NCBI GenBank assembly: GCA_934476025.1
Contig: CAKSNI010000064.1
Coordinates: forward strand, 1-6,357
Direction of reading: 5' to 3'
Origin: an uncultured Eubacteriales bacterium
GTDB lineage: Bacteria > Bacillota > Clostridia > Oscillospirales > Acutalibacteraceae
DNA: 6,357 nucleotides
In this document: positions 6,284 to 6,357 of the stretch, piece by piece
Position numbering within the stretch: position 1 is the first letter of the stretch
Layout of the letters: every line of letters begins with the position of its first letter
Notes under the pieces: generated by a model
Database searches by the model: none
Seen by the model: only the letters and a program-made list of their open reading frames with translations
Told to the model about the DNA's origin: nothing
Made by a program: the position numbers and the translations under genes

Positions 6284-6357
6284 AAAACGATCGGTGTACT
6301 CACCAGCGGGGGCGACGCTCCCGGAATGAACGCGGCCGTTCGCGCCGTGGTTCGTAC
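6281..6357 (+). CDS. pfkA: ATP-dependent 6-phosphofructokinase, N-terminal fragment
   Basis: Only the first 25 codons and two bases of the next are in the window; the gene runs off the right edge. The translation, MKTIGVLTSGGDAPGMNAAV followed by RAVVR, is the family signature start: TSGGDAPGMN (8-17) forms the ATP-binding loop with the conserved glycine G11, and RAVVR (21-25) matches the segment whose arginines bind the allosteric effector ADP/PEP in E. coli and Bacillus PfkA. The enzyme phosphorylates fructose 6-phosphate with ATP, the committed step of glycolysis, in the cytoplasm. In many Firmicutes pfkA lies near dnaE, as here. It starts 61 bases after the dnaE stop and probably has its own promoter. 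The fragment is too short to tell an ATP-using from a pyrophosphate-using enzyme with certainty, although the GGDAPGMN form is typical of the ATP type. Confidence 0.95.
   Translation, partial: MKTIGVLTSGGDAPGMNAAVRAVVR

Noticed and set aside
1..6357. A novel defence, mobile or secondary-metabolism system
   Set aside because: Both strands are accounted for by five conserved housekeeping or regulatory genes with gaps no longer than 61 bases; no transposase, integrase, direct-repeat array, tRNA or unassigned ORF with plausible coding character is present.

Overview
The window holds four complete genes and the start of a fifth, all on the + strand and almost without gaps: murB, rapZ (yvcJ-like), whiA, dnaE and the first 25 codons of pfkA. 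Every one belongs to a well-known, broadly conserved bacterial family. I found no mobile element, CRISPR array, RNA gene, toxin-antitoxin pair, defence gene or unrecognised coding region. The only gap longer than 25 bases is the 61 bases between dnaE and pfkA.

The likely source is a Gram-positive anaerobe of the class Clostridia, probably near the Ruminococcaceae/Oscillospiraceae. This is inferred from the gene order murB-rapZ-whiA-dnaE-pfkA, the short MurB without a tyrosine-loop insertion, the presence of WhiA, and the moderate GC content (somewhat above one half by eye, with frequent CGG Arg and GGG Gly codons). No marker in the window fixes the genus.

Layout: murB (14-955) makes the peptidoglycan precursor UDP-MurNAc. 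It is followed after 16 bases by rapZ (972-1829), a P-loop nucleotide-binding regulator. After 23 more bases comes whiA (1853-2767), a DNA-binding protein with a degenerate homing-endonuclease fold. Its stop codon overlaps the dnaE start in an ATGA junction. dnaE (2764-6219) encodes a 1151-residue DNA polymerase III alpha subunit with an apparently complete PHP metal site. A good sigma-A type promoter overlaps the end of dnaE and probably drives pfkA (6281 to the window end).

The spacing and the absence of any terminator suggest one transcript from murB through dnaE that joins cell-wall precursor synthesis, a nucleotide-sensing regulator, a division/chromosome-associated factor and replication. 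pfkA (glycolysis) has its own start signal but may also receive read-through.

The one structure that gene content does not explain is a 23-base odd-centred palindrome (11-base arms, one central base) inside the whiA coding sequence about 60 bases after its start, with further pairing arms around it. It is the best candidate for a hidden regulatory element, but its function is not shown by the sequence.
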